A DNA stretch of 64,000 nucleotides. It comes from Brevibacterium antiquum CNRZ 918 (GTDB lineage: Bacteria; Actinomycetota; Actinomycetes; Actinomycetales; Brevibacteriaceae). This document shows positions 35,708 through 43,921 of this stretch, in pieces (positions within the stretch are counted from its first letter, which is position 1; each line of letters opens with the position of its first letter). The notes under the pieces were generated by a model that searched no databases, had not been told where the DNA came from, and saw only the letters and a list, made by a program, of their open reading frames with translations. The position numbers and the translations under genes were made by a program. Location of the stretch: the NCBI RefSeq assembly GCF_900169145.1, contig NZ_FXZD01000002.1, positions 496,001-560,000 of the forward strand, written 5' to 3'.

Positions 35708-37065
35708 GAATCGTTCTGCTCAGCCACTATTACTATCCCGAGGTCGGTGCACCGCAGCGGCGGTGGCGGATCCTCGTCGACCACCTGCGCGCTGCCGGAC
35801 ACGATGTCATCACGGTGGCACCGCATCCCCACTACCCGTATTCCGACCGCAGCGGGTTCTTCGGATCGAAGGTCGGGCGGGGGCGTCGTCGAGTCGACGT
35901 GCGCCTCGGCGGCACCTGGGACACCGGCGTCGACGGTGAGCGGATCCTTCGCGTGCCGTACCTGCACAGCGGATCGTCGATGGCTCGTCAGCTGCTCGAT
36001 CAGACGGTATCGGCGACGGGTGCGATGTCGGCGGTCATTGACCGGCTGCGGGGCAGAATGCGTCCCGACGTTATCGTCTCCACGACTCCGGCACTGCCGT
36101 TTCTGCTGGCAGGCGACACCCTGTCGCGGCTGCTGCGAGTGCCGCATGTCGCTGAAGTGCGCGATGCGTGGCCGGACCTCATTTCGGAAATGAACCTGGT
36201 GACGGGAGCTGTTGGGAAGTATCTTCCCGGGACGCTGACGCGCGGCCTCGAGCATCGACTGCTGCCGGACCTGCTCACTCGTGCCCAACGGCGTGCGGCG
36301 GTCGTCGTCGTCACCACGGAAGGTTTCAAACGTCGCCTGGAACAACGTGGAGTGACCGCAGAGGTCGTTCGCAGCGGAGTCTCACCGGCGGAGTTGGAAG
36401 GCGCATCCGGCCTGACCGCCACGGGTGCGATCCCCCTCGTCCCTGTCGCAGAGGAGACGGGCAACGCTGGCGACGCCGTCAAGGGCAGGACTCCTGCCGA
36501 CTGTCGAGGGCTCAACCTGCTGTACGTGGGCACTGTCGGGCGATCCCAGGATCTCAGCACCTCGATTCGAGCGTTGGCCCGCACCGAAGGTGTGCGACTG
36601 CGCATCGTCGGCGGCGGCGTCGATACCGGCGAGCTCAAAACCACAGCCGCAGCGTATGGGGTGCCGGTGGAATTCCATCCCCAGATCGCAGGCGCCGAAC
36701 TCGCGGCCCACTGGGAATGGGCAGATGCCGGACTGGTCAGCCTCAGCTGCCTCGATTCCTATGAATGCACAGTCCCGTCGAAGCTCTATTCGTTGATGGC
36801 CCGTCGAATTCCGGTCCTCGGAGTCGTCGCCGGTGAGGCCGCCGACATCATCACACAGACCGAAGCGGGAGAAGTCGCGGTTCCCGGTGATGTCGATTCC
36901 GTGGCCGCGGCAATGTCGAGGATGCGAGAACGAGTCGAAGCCGGTGAGGAGTTCGGATCGAATCCGCCTACAGGTGAGAACCCGCGCGACTGGGTGATTC
37001 GACACGCTTCGGCAGCCGCAATGGGGCGCACTTACGAACGCGTCCTCGAGCAGGTGGTCTCGTGA
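35704..37065 (+). CDS. Glycosyltransferase family 4 (WbuB-like)
   Basis: 453 residues of GT-B fold. LLSHYYYPEVGAPQRRW is the typical start of WbuB/WcaI-type enzymes, HVAEVRDAWPDLI lies near residue 160, and the C-terminal half has LLYVGTVGRSQDL and CTVPSKLYSLMARRIPVLGVV, the donor-binding segment. ATG at 35704 overlaps the WecA-like stop; a longer in-frame start at 35665 lies inside that gene and is not needed. Probably adds the second sugar onto the lipid-linked primer. Confidence 0.9.
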   Translation: MRIVLLSHYYYPEVGAPQRRWRILVDHLRAAGHDVITVAPHPHYPYSDRSGFFGSKVGRGRRRVDVRLGGTWDTGVDGERILRVPYLHSGSSMARQLLDQTVSATGAMSAVIDRLRGRMRPDVIVSTTPALPFLLAGDTLSRLLRVPHVAEVRDAWPDLISEMNLVTGAVGKYLPGTLTRGLEHRLLPDLLTRAQRRAAVVVVTTEGFKRRLEQRGVTAEVVRSGVSPAELEGASGLTATGAIPLVPVAEETGNAGDAVKGRTPADCRGLNLLYVGTVGRSQDLSTSIRALARTEGVRLRIVGGGVDTGELKTTAAAYGVPVEFHPQIAGAELAAHWEWADAGLVSLSCLDSYECTVPSKLYSLMARRIPVLGVVAGEAADIITQTEAGEVAVPGDVDSVAAAMSRMRERVEAGEEFGSNPPTGENPRDWVIRHASAAAMGRTYERVLEQVVS

Positions 37066-38807
37066 ACCTGCGCTTCCTCGCCCGGCAGCTGACGAACGTC
37101 CTTGTGACGACTCTCGGACACATCAACGACGACCGCGTGTTCTTCGGCATGCAGTTGGCACGTCGCCTGCCGGGCCCTGCCTCGCGTTTCGTCGGACACG
37201 CGCTCGGGCGCTTGCCGGGCGACGCCAGTCGGGCGGCATCTGCGTGGCTGCTCGGACAAGAGACGGTGGCGAAGTCATTGGTCGCCGGATCTGTCTCGCC
37301 CTCGCGCCTTCTCGGCGAAATCGCACTCAATCTGGGACTCCTCGACGAAGCCGAATCGATCGCCGCTGCTGTCCCCGGTGCCCGCGCACTGAGCTCACGT
37401 ATCGAGTGGACCAAGGGACACATCGACGAAGCCATCGCAGTCCTGCCAGACGGCGCACGCCGGACACGACTGCTCGATGAGCGACAGTCTCTGCAGCCTC
37501 AATGGTGGCCGGAGGTGTCGAGCCATGTCACAGCTCGTCGTGTACGCGGCAATGCGGAGCTTGATCGAGTTCAGCATCCGACGGCGCTGCATGTGCTGAC
37601 GAACTCTTTGCCGCATACCCGCTCCGGTTATGCGTACCGGTCACATGCCATCCTCACCACTCTGCGGGACGCTGGCCATCAAACGGCCGCGATCACACGC
37701 CCGTCGTATCCCGTGACCATCGGACGACTGAGCCAGGCACCGGTCGAAGTCGTCGACGGAGTCGAATACATCCGTGACGTGCCGCTGAGGCTACGACCCA
37801 CGCCATCCGAGCGGCTGAGCGAGCAGGCGAATCACATCGCTGCTGAAGCGCACGGACGTGGCGCTGAGATCCTCCACACGACAACGCACTACGTCAACGG
37901 CCTGGCTGCTGGAGCGGCGGCGGCTGCAGCGGGCCTGCCGTGGGTCTACGAAGTCCGCGGTGTCCTGGAAGAGACATGGGCGGCTGCCGGCGGCAGCCTG
38001 GAAGAGCGTTCTGCTCGCAGGGACAGCCAGCGGTTCGCGCTCATGCGGGCCAAGGAGATCGAAGTCGCATCGGCTGCCGACGCCGTCATCACTCTGGGCG
38101 AGACGATGCGTGAGCACCTGATCGCCGGGGGAGTACCGGCAGAAACCATCACACTCATTCCGAATTCGGTCTCCGAAGCCGTCGTCGACACCGACGTCAC
38201 CCGCACACCGGCCGAAGTGAGAAGAAGCCTCGGCCTGCCCGATGACGGGGTGTGGGTCGGAACGGCGGCGTCGATCGTCGGCTATGAGGGCCTCGACGAC
38301 CTCGTCGATGCCGTCATCCTGGCCCGGAGCAAAGGCACGGACCTGCGGCTGCTGATCGCCGGCGACGGTGTCGCTCTGCCGGAACTACGGGAACGTGCAG
38401 CACCGCTGGGGGAGAACGCAGTCTTCACCGGACGGGTCTCTCAAGCCCAGGCAATTGAGTACCAACTCGCCCTCGATGCGATCGTCGTGCCGCGCAAGGA
38501 CGAACCGGTCTGTCGTTTGGTCACTCCGATCAAACCGATCGAAGCGATGGGTCTTGCGCGGCCAGTTGTCATCTCCGACCTGCCGGCACTGCGTGAACTG
38601 GTTCCGGACAGCGCAGGTTTGTGGACACCGCCGGAGAGCCCGCAGAAAATCGCGGAACTGCTGTCCGAGCTCGCCTCCGATGACACGGCACGGGCAAGAT
38701 TCGGGGACAATGGACGAGCGCATGTTCTTGCAACACGCAGGTGGAAGGAAATCGGACGACGATATGGGCAGGTCTATTCTCAACTCGTGGGGAGTGATGT
38801 GCGATGA
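37062..38807 (+). CDS. Glycosyltransferase family 4 with N-terminal helical extension
   Basis: 581 residues. The first ~165 residues are helical and not part of the GT fold. The GT-B catalytic region starts at ALHVLTNSLPHTRSGYAYRS, has PWVYEVRGVLEETW, LIPNSVSEAVV, GTAASIVGYEGLDDLVDAV and ends with VCRLVTPIKPIEAMGLARPVV, the GT4 donor-binding motif. GTG at 37062 overlaps the preceding stop (GTGA). Acts in the cytoplasm on the lipid-linked glycan. Confidence 0.9.
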   Translation: MNLRFLARQLTNVLVTTLGHINDDRVFFGMQLARRLPGPASRFVGHALGRLPGDASRAASAWLLGQETVAKSLVAGSVSPSRLLGEIALNLGLLDEAESIAAAVPGARALSSRIEWTKGHIDEAIAVLPDGARRTRLLDERQSLQPQWWPEVSSHVTARRVRGNAELDRVQHPTALHVLTNSLPHTRSGYAYRSHAILTTLRDAGHQTAAITRPSYPVTIGRLSQAPVEVVDGVEYIRDVPLRLRPTPSERLSEQANHIAAEAHGRGAEILHTTTHYVNGLAAGAAAAAAGLPWVYEVRGVLEETWAAAGGSLEERSARRDSQRFALMRAKEIEVASAADAVITLGETMREHLIAGGVPAETITLIPNSVSEAVVDTDVTRTPAEVRRSLGLPDDGVWVGTAASIVGYEGLDDLVDAVILARSKGTDLRLLIAGDGVALPELRERAAPLGENAVFTGRVSQAQAIEYQLALDAIVVPRKDEPVCRLVTPIKPIEAMGLARPVVISDLPALRELVPDSAGLWTPPESPQKIAELLSELASDDTARARFGDNGRAHVLATRRWKEIGRRYGQVYSQLVGSDVR

Positions 38808-39685
38808 GTGAGACGAAGAATCCTTTGGGCCTGGTCTCGATTCCGTCTGTGTCCAGTGAGGGCTTGGTCCCTGTCGGCCGCCGTGTCGGACTGCGCAGCT
38901 ACCTGTCGGCATTGTGGGAACGGCGCCATTTCATCATTGCCGAGTCTCGGGCAAAGATGAGCGGTTCCACCCGCCAGAACTTGTTGGGATACGGCTGGCT
39001 GTTCATCAACCCGTTGCTGTCGGTGATGGCCTTCTGGTTCATTTTCGGATTCATCTTGAACACTCAGAAGAGCGTCGACAACTTCATCGGCTACCTCGTC
39101 ATCGGAGTGTTCTTCTTCCAGTACACAAGCCGATCAGTCACCGGTGGGACCGGATCCATCCGCGCCGGAGCATCGATGATCAAAGGCTTCCAGTTTCCGC
39201 GGGCAGCATTGCCGATCTCCACAGTGGTGCGGAACTTCCTGGACTTCATCCCGAGCGTAGGGGTGATGGTTCTGCTTCTCATCGCCCTCCCACCTATGGA
39301 GTTGGTCACGTGGAGAATCGTGCTGGTCGTGCCGGTGGTCATCCTACAGACGATCTTCAATGTGGGGATCGCATGTCTGTTGGCTCGTATCGGGCACAAA
39401 ATCCCTGACATCGTGAACCTCATGTCCATCCTCAGCCGGTTCTGGCTGTACGGCTCCGGAGTATTCTTCGTCATTGATGACAAACTGGCTGGCCAACCAG
39501 AATTGCTTGCGATCATGCGGGCGAATCCTATGTATTCCTATCTAGAGCTCACCCGCAATTCGCTCCTTTACGGTGTCGATTCCCCTTGGTGGATGTGGGC
39601 ATCAGCCATTGTTTGGGCATTCGGAATGCTGATCATCGGGTTCTTGTACTTCTGGCGTGGGGAGGAGAGCTATGGTCGACTCTGA
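38804..39685 (+). CDS. Polysaccharide ABC exporter permease (second system)
   Basis: 293 residues, six membrane helices. RRHFIIAESRAKMSGSTRQNLLGYGWLFINPLL is split by the usual amphipathic entry segment of ABC-2 polysaccharide permeases; the protein ends YFWRGEESYGRL, the same tail type as the permease at 15967. ATG overlaps the GT4 stop (ATGA). It is embedded in the glycan operon, so it is the more likely exporter for this locus; the pair at 15967-17620 may serve another polymer. Confidence 0.9.
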   Translation: MSETKNPLGLVSIPSVSSEGLVPVGRRVGLRSYLSALWERRHFIIAESRAKMSGSTRQNLLGYGWLFINPLLSVMAFWFIFGFILNTQKSVDNFIGYLVIGVFFFQYTSRSVTGGTGSIRAGASMIKGFQFPRAALPISTVVRNFLDFIPSVGVMVLLLIALPPMELVTWRIVLVVPVVILQTIFNVGIACLLARIGHKIPDIVNLMSILSRFWLYGSGVFFVIDDKLAGQPELLAIMRANPMYSYLELTRNSLLYGVDSPWWMWASAIVWAFGMLIIGFLYFWRGEESYGRL

Positions 39686-40979
39686 GCCGCAGGCCCCCAA
39701 TATCATCGCGGAGAACGTCCAAGTCAGGTATACCGTCAATTCGAACGATCCCGGACTCAGGTCCAAAGGACTGCGCCGCATAGCCGATGCTGCGGTCGGA
39801 CGCAGAGGACAGACCACCGTCCGCGCACTGCGGGGCGTCAATTTCGTCGCTCGGGAGGGCGAAATGGTCGGAATCGTCGGAGCCAATGGTTCCGGAAAGT
39901 CCACATTCCTCCGAAACGTTGCGGGAGTCGAGCAGCCAGATCGCGGACGAATCCTTGTCCGTTACCAGCCGTTGCTTCTGGGAGTCAGTGCTGCTCTTCA
40001 GCCGTCTCTGTCGGGAAGTGAAAACGTCCGCCTCGGCTGCTTGGCCATGGGTCTGACTCCAGACGAGGCTGCCGACGCGTATGAACGTGTAGTGGAACTG
40101 TCTGCATTGGGTGCCGCTATTCATCGACCTATGGGCACCTACTCGTCTGGCATGGGTGCGCGCCTCCGTTTCGCTATCGCTCTTGCCGCCCGGCCGAAGA
40201 TCCTGCTCATCGACGAAGCACTGTCAACGGGAGACGCGACTTTCGCCGAGCGCAGCGAACGCGCAATGGACGAACTATTGGCAGAAGCCGGAACCGTATT
40301 GTTAGTGAACCACGCAGCCAAGGTAATTCAGGAACTCTGCACGCGTGCTGTGTGGATGCATCGTGGCGAGGTACTCATGAACGGCCCCGCCGAGGCTGTC
40401 GCCGAAAAATACCGCTGGTGGGCGTGGAACGTTGCCAAAGGCAAGGAAGACATCGCCGACAAGCTCCTCGCCGACGTGGTGAGCAATGCGGTCAAAGAGG
40501 AGATCAACATCCTCGAACCCGAGCTCATCCAGAACCCCATCCCCCGCCATGCATCACGCCGGCCCAAGAAGAAGACTGCCCCGGCTCGCCATGTCAAGAG
40601 ACAGCAAACGGTCGACGAAGTCGAAGAGACGCCGACTCCGATGCTGGCCGCCGCCGAGGAGCAGGTCTGGCCGAAATCCTTCGCTGCCGAGATGCCGAAG
40701 GCCAAGTTCCCAGCGTTGCCCAAACCTGCTTCTCAAGCGGTGAGTGCCCCACCGATCTCCGATGCCCCGCCGCTGCGACTGAACCCGAGTAAGAAGCGGG
40801 TCGTACTGCGAGCAGCGAATCCAGACGACCGTGCCTCATCGGTCGCCGCCGCCGATGACTTCACCGGCCGCAGACTCGCTTCTCGCGCGCGCAAGATCGC
40901 CGACGAACGATACGAGGAGCGGCAACGCGTGCGGCAGGAAGAAGATGCGCCTGCCATCCACCAGGATTCGGGCCGATGA
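39672..40979 (+). CDS. Polysaccharide ABC exporter ATPase with long disordered C-terminal tail
   Basis: 435 residues from ATG 39672, preceded by GGGGAGGAG; it overlaps the permease by 14 bp. The N-terminal ~255 residues are a complete ATPase: Walker A GANGSGKST, signature YSSGMGARLRFA, Walker B ILLIDEALS and H-loop VNHA. The remaining ~180 residues are rich in Ala, Pro, Lys and Glu with no regular hydrophobic pattern. This differs from the beta-sandwich glycan-binding domain of Wzt proteins, so a recognition role is not evident. It may instead contact other assembly proteins. Confidence 0.88.
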   Translation: MVDSEPQAPNIIAENVQVRYTVNSNDPGLRSKGLRRIADAAVGRRGQTTVRALRGVNFVAREGEMVGIVGANGSGKSTFLRNVAGVEQPDRGRILVRYQPLLLGVSAALQPSLSGSENVRLGCLAMGLTPDEAADAYERVVELSALGAAIHRPMGTYSSGMGARLRFAIALAARPKILLIDEALSTGDATFAERSERAMDELLAEAGTVLLVNHAAKVIQELCTRAVWMHRGEVLMNGPAEAVAEKYRWWAWNVAKGKEDIADKLLADVVSNAVKEEINILEPELIQNPIPRHASRRPKKKTAPARHVKRQQTVDEVEETPTPMLAAAEEQVWPKSFAAEMPKAKFPALPKPASQAVSAPPISDAPPLRLNPSKKRVVLRAANPDDRASSVAAADDFTGRRLASRARKIADERYEERQRVRQEEDAPAIHQDSGR

Positions 40980-41857
40980 AGATCGCAATCTTCGGTTCCT
41001 GCGTGAGCCGTGATACGGCGGAGTTCATGCCTGAAGCTGAGGTCGTGGCTTACGTGGCCAGGCACTCGGTGACGAGCCTGGAGTCACCCCATGGGACATC
41101 TGGAATCGATCTCAGCGACTTGACCTCCGCCTTCCAGAAACGAATGGTCACCAGTGACCTCAAGGGGAGCGGCATTGAGAGGATCGTCAAGAATGCAGGC
41201 GATCTGGACGTCGTGCTCCTCGACTTGGTCGATGAACGTCGAGGATTCTGGAAGTTCCCCGACGGCACGACCATGACGAACTCGATCGAGGTGGAGTCCT
41301 GCGGCGCAGCTCGGACGGCACGTCGTGAAGGGGCTCGACTGATCGAATTCGGCACCGATGAGCACTTCACACGCTGGAGCACAGGCTTCGCGACGCTCAT
41401 CCAGGACCTCAAAGCCGCGGAGCTATGGGAGAAGACCATTCTCCTCGACATCGAATGGGCCGGAGCCGTCGACGGAGCCCAGCATCCACAGAACGACAGC
41501 TTCGTCAGCCTTGGCCGCCGCTGGAGGCGTCTCCAGCGTGGTTCACGTGAGGCGGGCAGAGAGCTCTCGAGGGGCCGCGGTCTCGCAGGTGCATGGCAAC
41601 GCATGCGAAACGTCAAACCGACCGAGGCTGAGGAGTATGCAGATCGAGCTCTTTCAGCCAACAGCGACTACATCCGGTATCGTGGAGAGGCACGATCGCT
41701 AGCAGCGTCGTCAGTGGTGAGAGAAAGCCGCGAGGTCCGAATCGACAAAGACCATAAGTGGGGACCTCAACCGTTCCACTATCGGCACGCCGATTATCAG
41801 TCGATCGTCGACAGCATACGGCAGCAGGTGAAGAAGAACGGTGGTAAGGCCATGTAA
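40976..41857 (+). CDS. GSCVSRD-motif protein (DUF6270-like), possible glycan-modifying enzyme
   Basis: 293 residues, starting with ATGA overlap. It begins IAIFGSCVSRDTAEF, has VLLDLVDERRGFWKF near residue 80, and close to the C-terminus HKWGPQPFHYRHADY. The same end motif appears in the larger protein at 42523. The GSCV(S/T)RD block near a first beta strand and a conserved C-terminal His recall the layout of SGNH-type esterases, with the GSC turn in place of GDS; this is an inference. Family members sit in surface polysaccharide loci. Last gene of the tightly overlapping operon. Confidence 0.7.
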   Translation: MKIAIFGSCVSRDTAEFMPEAEVVAYVARHSVTSLESPHGTSGIDLSDLTSAFQKRMVTSDLKGSGIERIVKNAGDLDVVLLDLVDERRGFWKFPDGTTMTNSIEVESCGAARTARREGARLIEFGTDEHFTRWSTGFATLIQDLKAAELWEKTILLDIEWAGAVDGAQHPQNDSFVSLGRRWRRLQRGSREAGRELSRGRGLAGAWQRMRNVKPTEAEEYADRALSANSDYIRYRGEARSLAASSVVRESREVRIDKDHKWGPQPFHYRHADYQSIVDSIRQQVKKNGGKAM

Positions 41858-42181
41858 GTGGACGTCAGTAAAAAGTAGAATTTTGGCATCTGTGGCACGC
41901 TGAGGTGCGAGGAAACATTTAAGGCCAGAATTCCGCTCGAGAGCCAGCTCTCTTTCGAACAAATACTGACGGCCGGAACTAGGAACCGTCAAGAGGGATT
42001 TAAGAGACCCCGCCGCATGACTCCAGAAAAGTTGAAGTTCATTACTTGGTCCGCAGGCAAGCTTACCCTAAAGGAGTGAGTTTAATATTGACAAATGACT
42101 ACGCACAATTCGCTGAGACGACAGGTGGCGGACTCCCTGTAACCAGCGTTGAACGACTCCGGAAAATATGGTAATCGCATT

Positions 42182-42523
42182 ATGTCATCTTTGCACCCCG
42201 AAATGAGTAAAATACAGTCCGAAATGTTTGAAGTACAATTGCAAGAGAATGGACTTTTGCATTTCTACGGATACGCTGTGGTGCTGGGACTTTCCAGTCA
42301 TTCGTACGGGCTGACAAAAAATCAACTTCTATTATCGAATGAGGATCCTGGAGGAGAAGATCATTGGTACCCAGTCGCCACGCTGAGTGATCCGAGCCTC
42401 AACACAAAAATTGGACAAAATGACAAAATCGATTACTCACATGGTGCAATAACGACTCTGAGCGAAGCTGGTATTGACTTATCAACTCTACCCCCGGTCG
42501 GTATACAACAGGATTTAGCCTAA
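42182..42523 (+). CDS. N-terminal fragment of a frameshifted DUF6270-like protein
   Basis: An open frame of ~113 residues, or 124 from TTG 42149, read as a beta-rich accessory domain: NGLLHFYGYAVVLGL, then EAGIDLSTLPP before a TAA at 42521. The following gene has a parallel segment, YGGIDLTSVVPGQYELWI. In the other frame the bases after the C-run read PGRYTTGFSLMRAEGEF, continuing that pattern straight into the next ORF. So one base is missing from the C5 run at 42491-42495 relative to an intact gene. Whether this is a dead allele, a phase-variable switch, a sequencing error or a true separate gene with TAATG coupling is open. Confidence 0.6.
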   Translation: MSSLHPEMSKIQSEMFEVQLQENGLLHFYGYAVVLGLSSHSYGLTKNQLLLSNEDPGGEDHWYPVATLSDPSLNTKIGQNDKIDYSHGAITTLSEAGIDLSTLPPVGIQQDLA

Positions 42524-43836
42524 TGCGAGCTGAAGGCGAATTCGAGCAGCTCTCGTTAAAAGCACCAATCCACGAACAGTGGACTCTCTCTGCCAATTCA
42601 CTCATTGGATCTACCTCGGATGGGAAGCAGTGGACACTTTATAAAATTCCGTTGCCAGGACGCGCGATATCCGATGCGTATTTCAAACTATCGGAACTAG
42701 AAGTCATAGAGAAACGGCTCTATTTGCAAGGATACTTTGTACCCCACGGAAAAGACTTCGCGACTTGGAATTCGATAGACTATTCGCTCTCACTAATTCC
42801 GGAAAACGCAATTGGACCCCGAACATCAATAAGACTGGCAAACGGCGACAGACCAAATGCGCGGGAGCTAACCGGTGAAAGATGGAGAGACCAATCGAAA
42901 GCCTATTTTGCGACTTTCGGATATGGTGGGATCGATTTGACGAGCGTTGTCCCCGGTCAATACGAATTGTGGATCTCTGGCCGGGCTGGAGACGATGTAT
43001 TCTGCCGGCCTCTGCGCCGCACTTTGAACGTGAGCAACAATTCAGATCAGAATCAGGCCTTGCTGCCGGAGGTCAGTATCATCGGTTCCTGCGTGACAAG
43101 GGATAATTTCAATAGTTCTATATCTCCGTATTGGAAGTCGCTCTGGCGATTGAATGATACCTTTTATCAGTCGTCAATCGTGTCGCTGATGTCAGATACT
43201 GTCGACGTGCCTGAAAGCTTCGTGGACGGGTTAAATAAGCATGACAGAGAAGTGGTAAGTCGCGACTTTTCAAAATCATTTCTTAATGAGCTTGCTCAAA
43301 CCCCACCGGACATCCTTATTCTGGATCTATTTGCAGACACTCGTTTCGGAGTAATAGAGGTGGGAGGTTCATGGGCTACCAACAATGAATGGAAACTGCC
43401 AAATGCAGTGGGATACGAGTCTCTTAAAGATAACAGGAGGGTCAGCGGAAGTGTCAACGAAGATGAGTTTATAATACTGTTCACAGAAGGCTGTGTAAAA
43501 CTCAAAGAGTTTATAGCGGAAAATATTCCCAATACTAGAATATGCCTAAATTCCGCCAGAAACACCTATATCCACCGGGGCGTCAACACGGAAGGTGGAA
43601 AGTTCTCCCGAGGCGAAATAATTAGACTCAATAAACTCTGGGATATACTAGACGATAAATTTGTCAGTACTTTTAATCCGGTAGTTCTGGACAGCATGCC
43701 GCTTGGAATACAAGCCGACTCATATCACCAATGGGGTCCGGGTCCGGTGCATTATGAGGAACGTTATTACTCAAACTTTCACGCCAGTCTTAGGAAACAA
43801 TTGGGTATGGATGCGTGCTTTGAGTTGGGCCACTAA
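42523..43836 (+). CDS. DUF6270-like GSCVTRD-motif protein (main part of a probably frameshifted gene)
   Basis: 437 residues from an ATG that overlaps the preceding TAA. Residues ~1-185 contain a beta-rich accessory domain (KRLYLQGYFVPHG ... GIDLTSVVPGQYELWISGR). The catalytic-type domain starts at VSIIGSCVTRDNFNS, has DILILDLFADTRFGV, and ends HQWGPGPVHYEERYY, the same paired motifs as the 293-residue neighbour. Without frameshift the protein would carry a second accessory domain at its N-terminus from 42182-42495. Base composition here turns clearly AT-richer than upstream, marking the start of a variable segment. Likely modifies a surface polymer; no activity is known. Confidence 0.7.
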   Translation: MRAEGEFEQLSLKAPIHEQWTLSANSLIGSTSDGKQWTLYKIPLPGRAISDAYFKLSELEVIEKRLYLQGYFVPHGKDFATWNSIDYSLSLIPENAIGPRTSIRLANGDRPNARELTGERWRDQSKAYFATFGYGGIDLTSVVPGQYELWISGRAGDDVFCRPLRRTLNVSNNSDQNQALLPEVSIIGSCVTRDNFNSSISPYWKSLWRLNDTFYQSSIVSLMSDTVDVPESFVDGLNKHDREVVSRDFSKSFLNELAQTPPDILILDLFADTRFGVIEVGGSWATNNEWKLPNAVGYESLKDNRRVSGSVNEDEFIILFTEGCVKLKEFIAENIPNTRICLNSARNTYIHRGVNTEGGKFSRGEIIRLNKLWDILDDKFVSTFNPVVLDSMPLGIQADSYHQWGPGPVHYEERYYSNFHASLRKQLGMDACFELGH

Positions 43837-43921
43837 TGACTGAGCAGTCGAACAATGCCATACCGAATCAACGATCTACACATTGGATATTCGGCAATCG
43901 CGAGTTTAGGAGGGGAGAATT

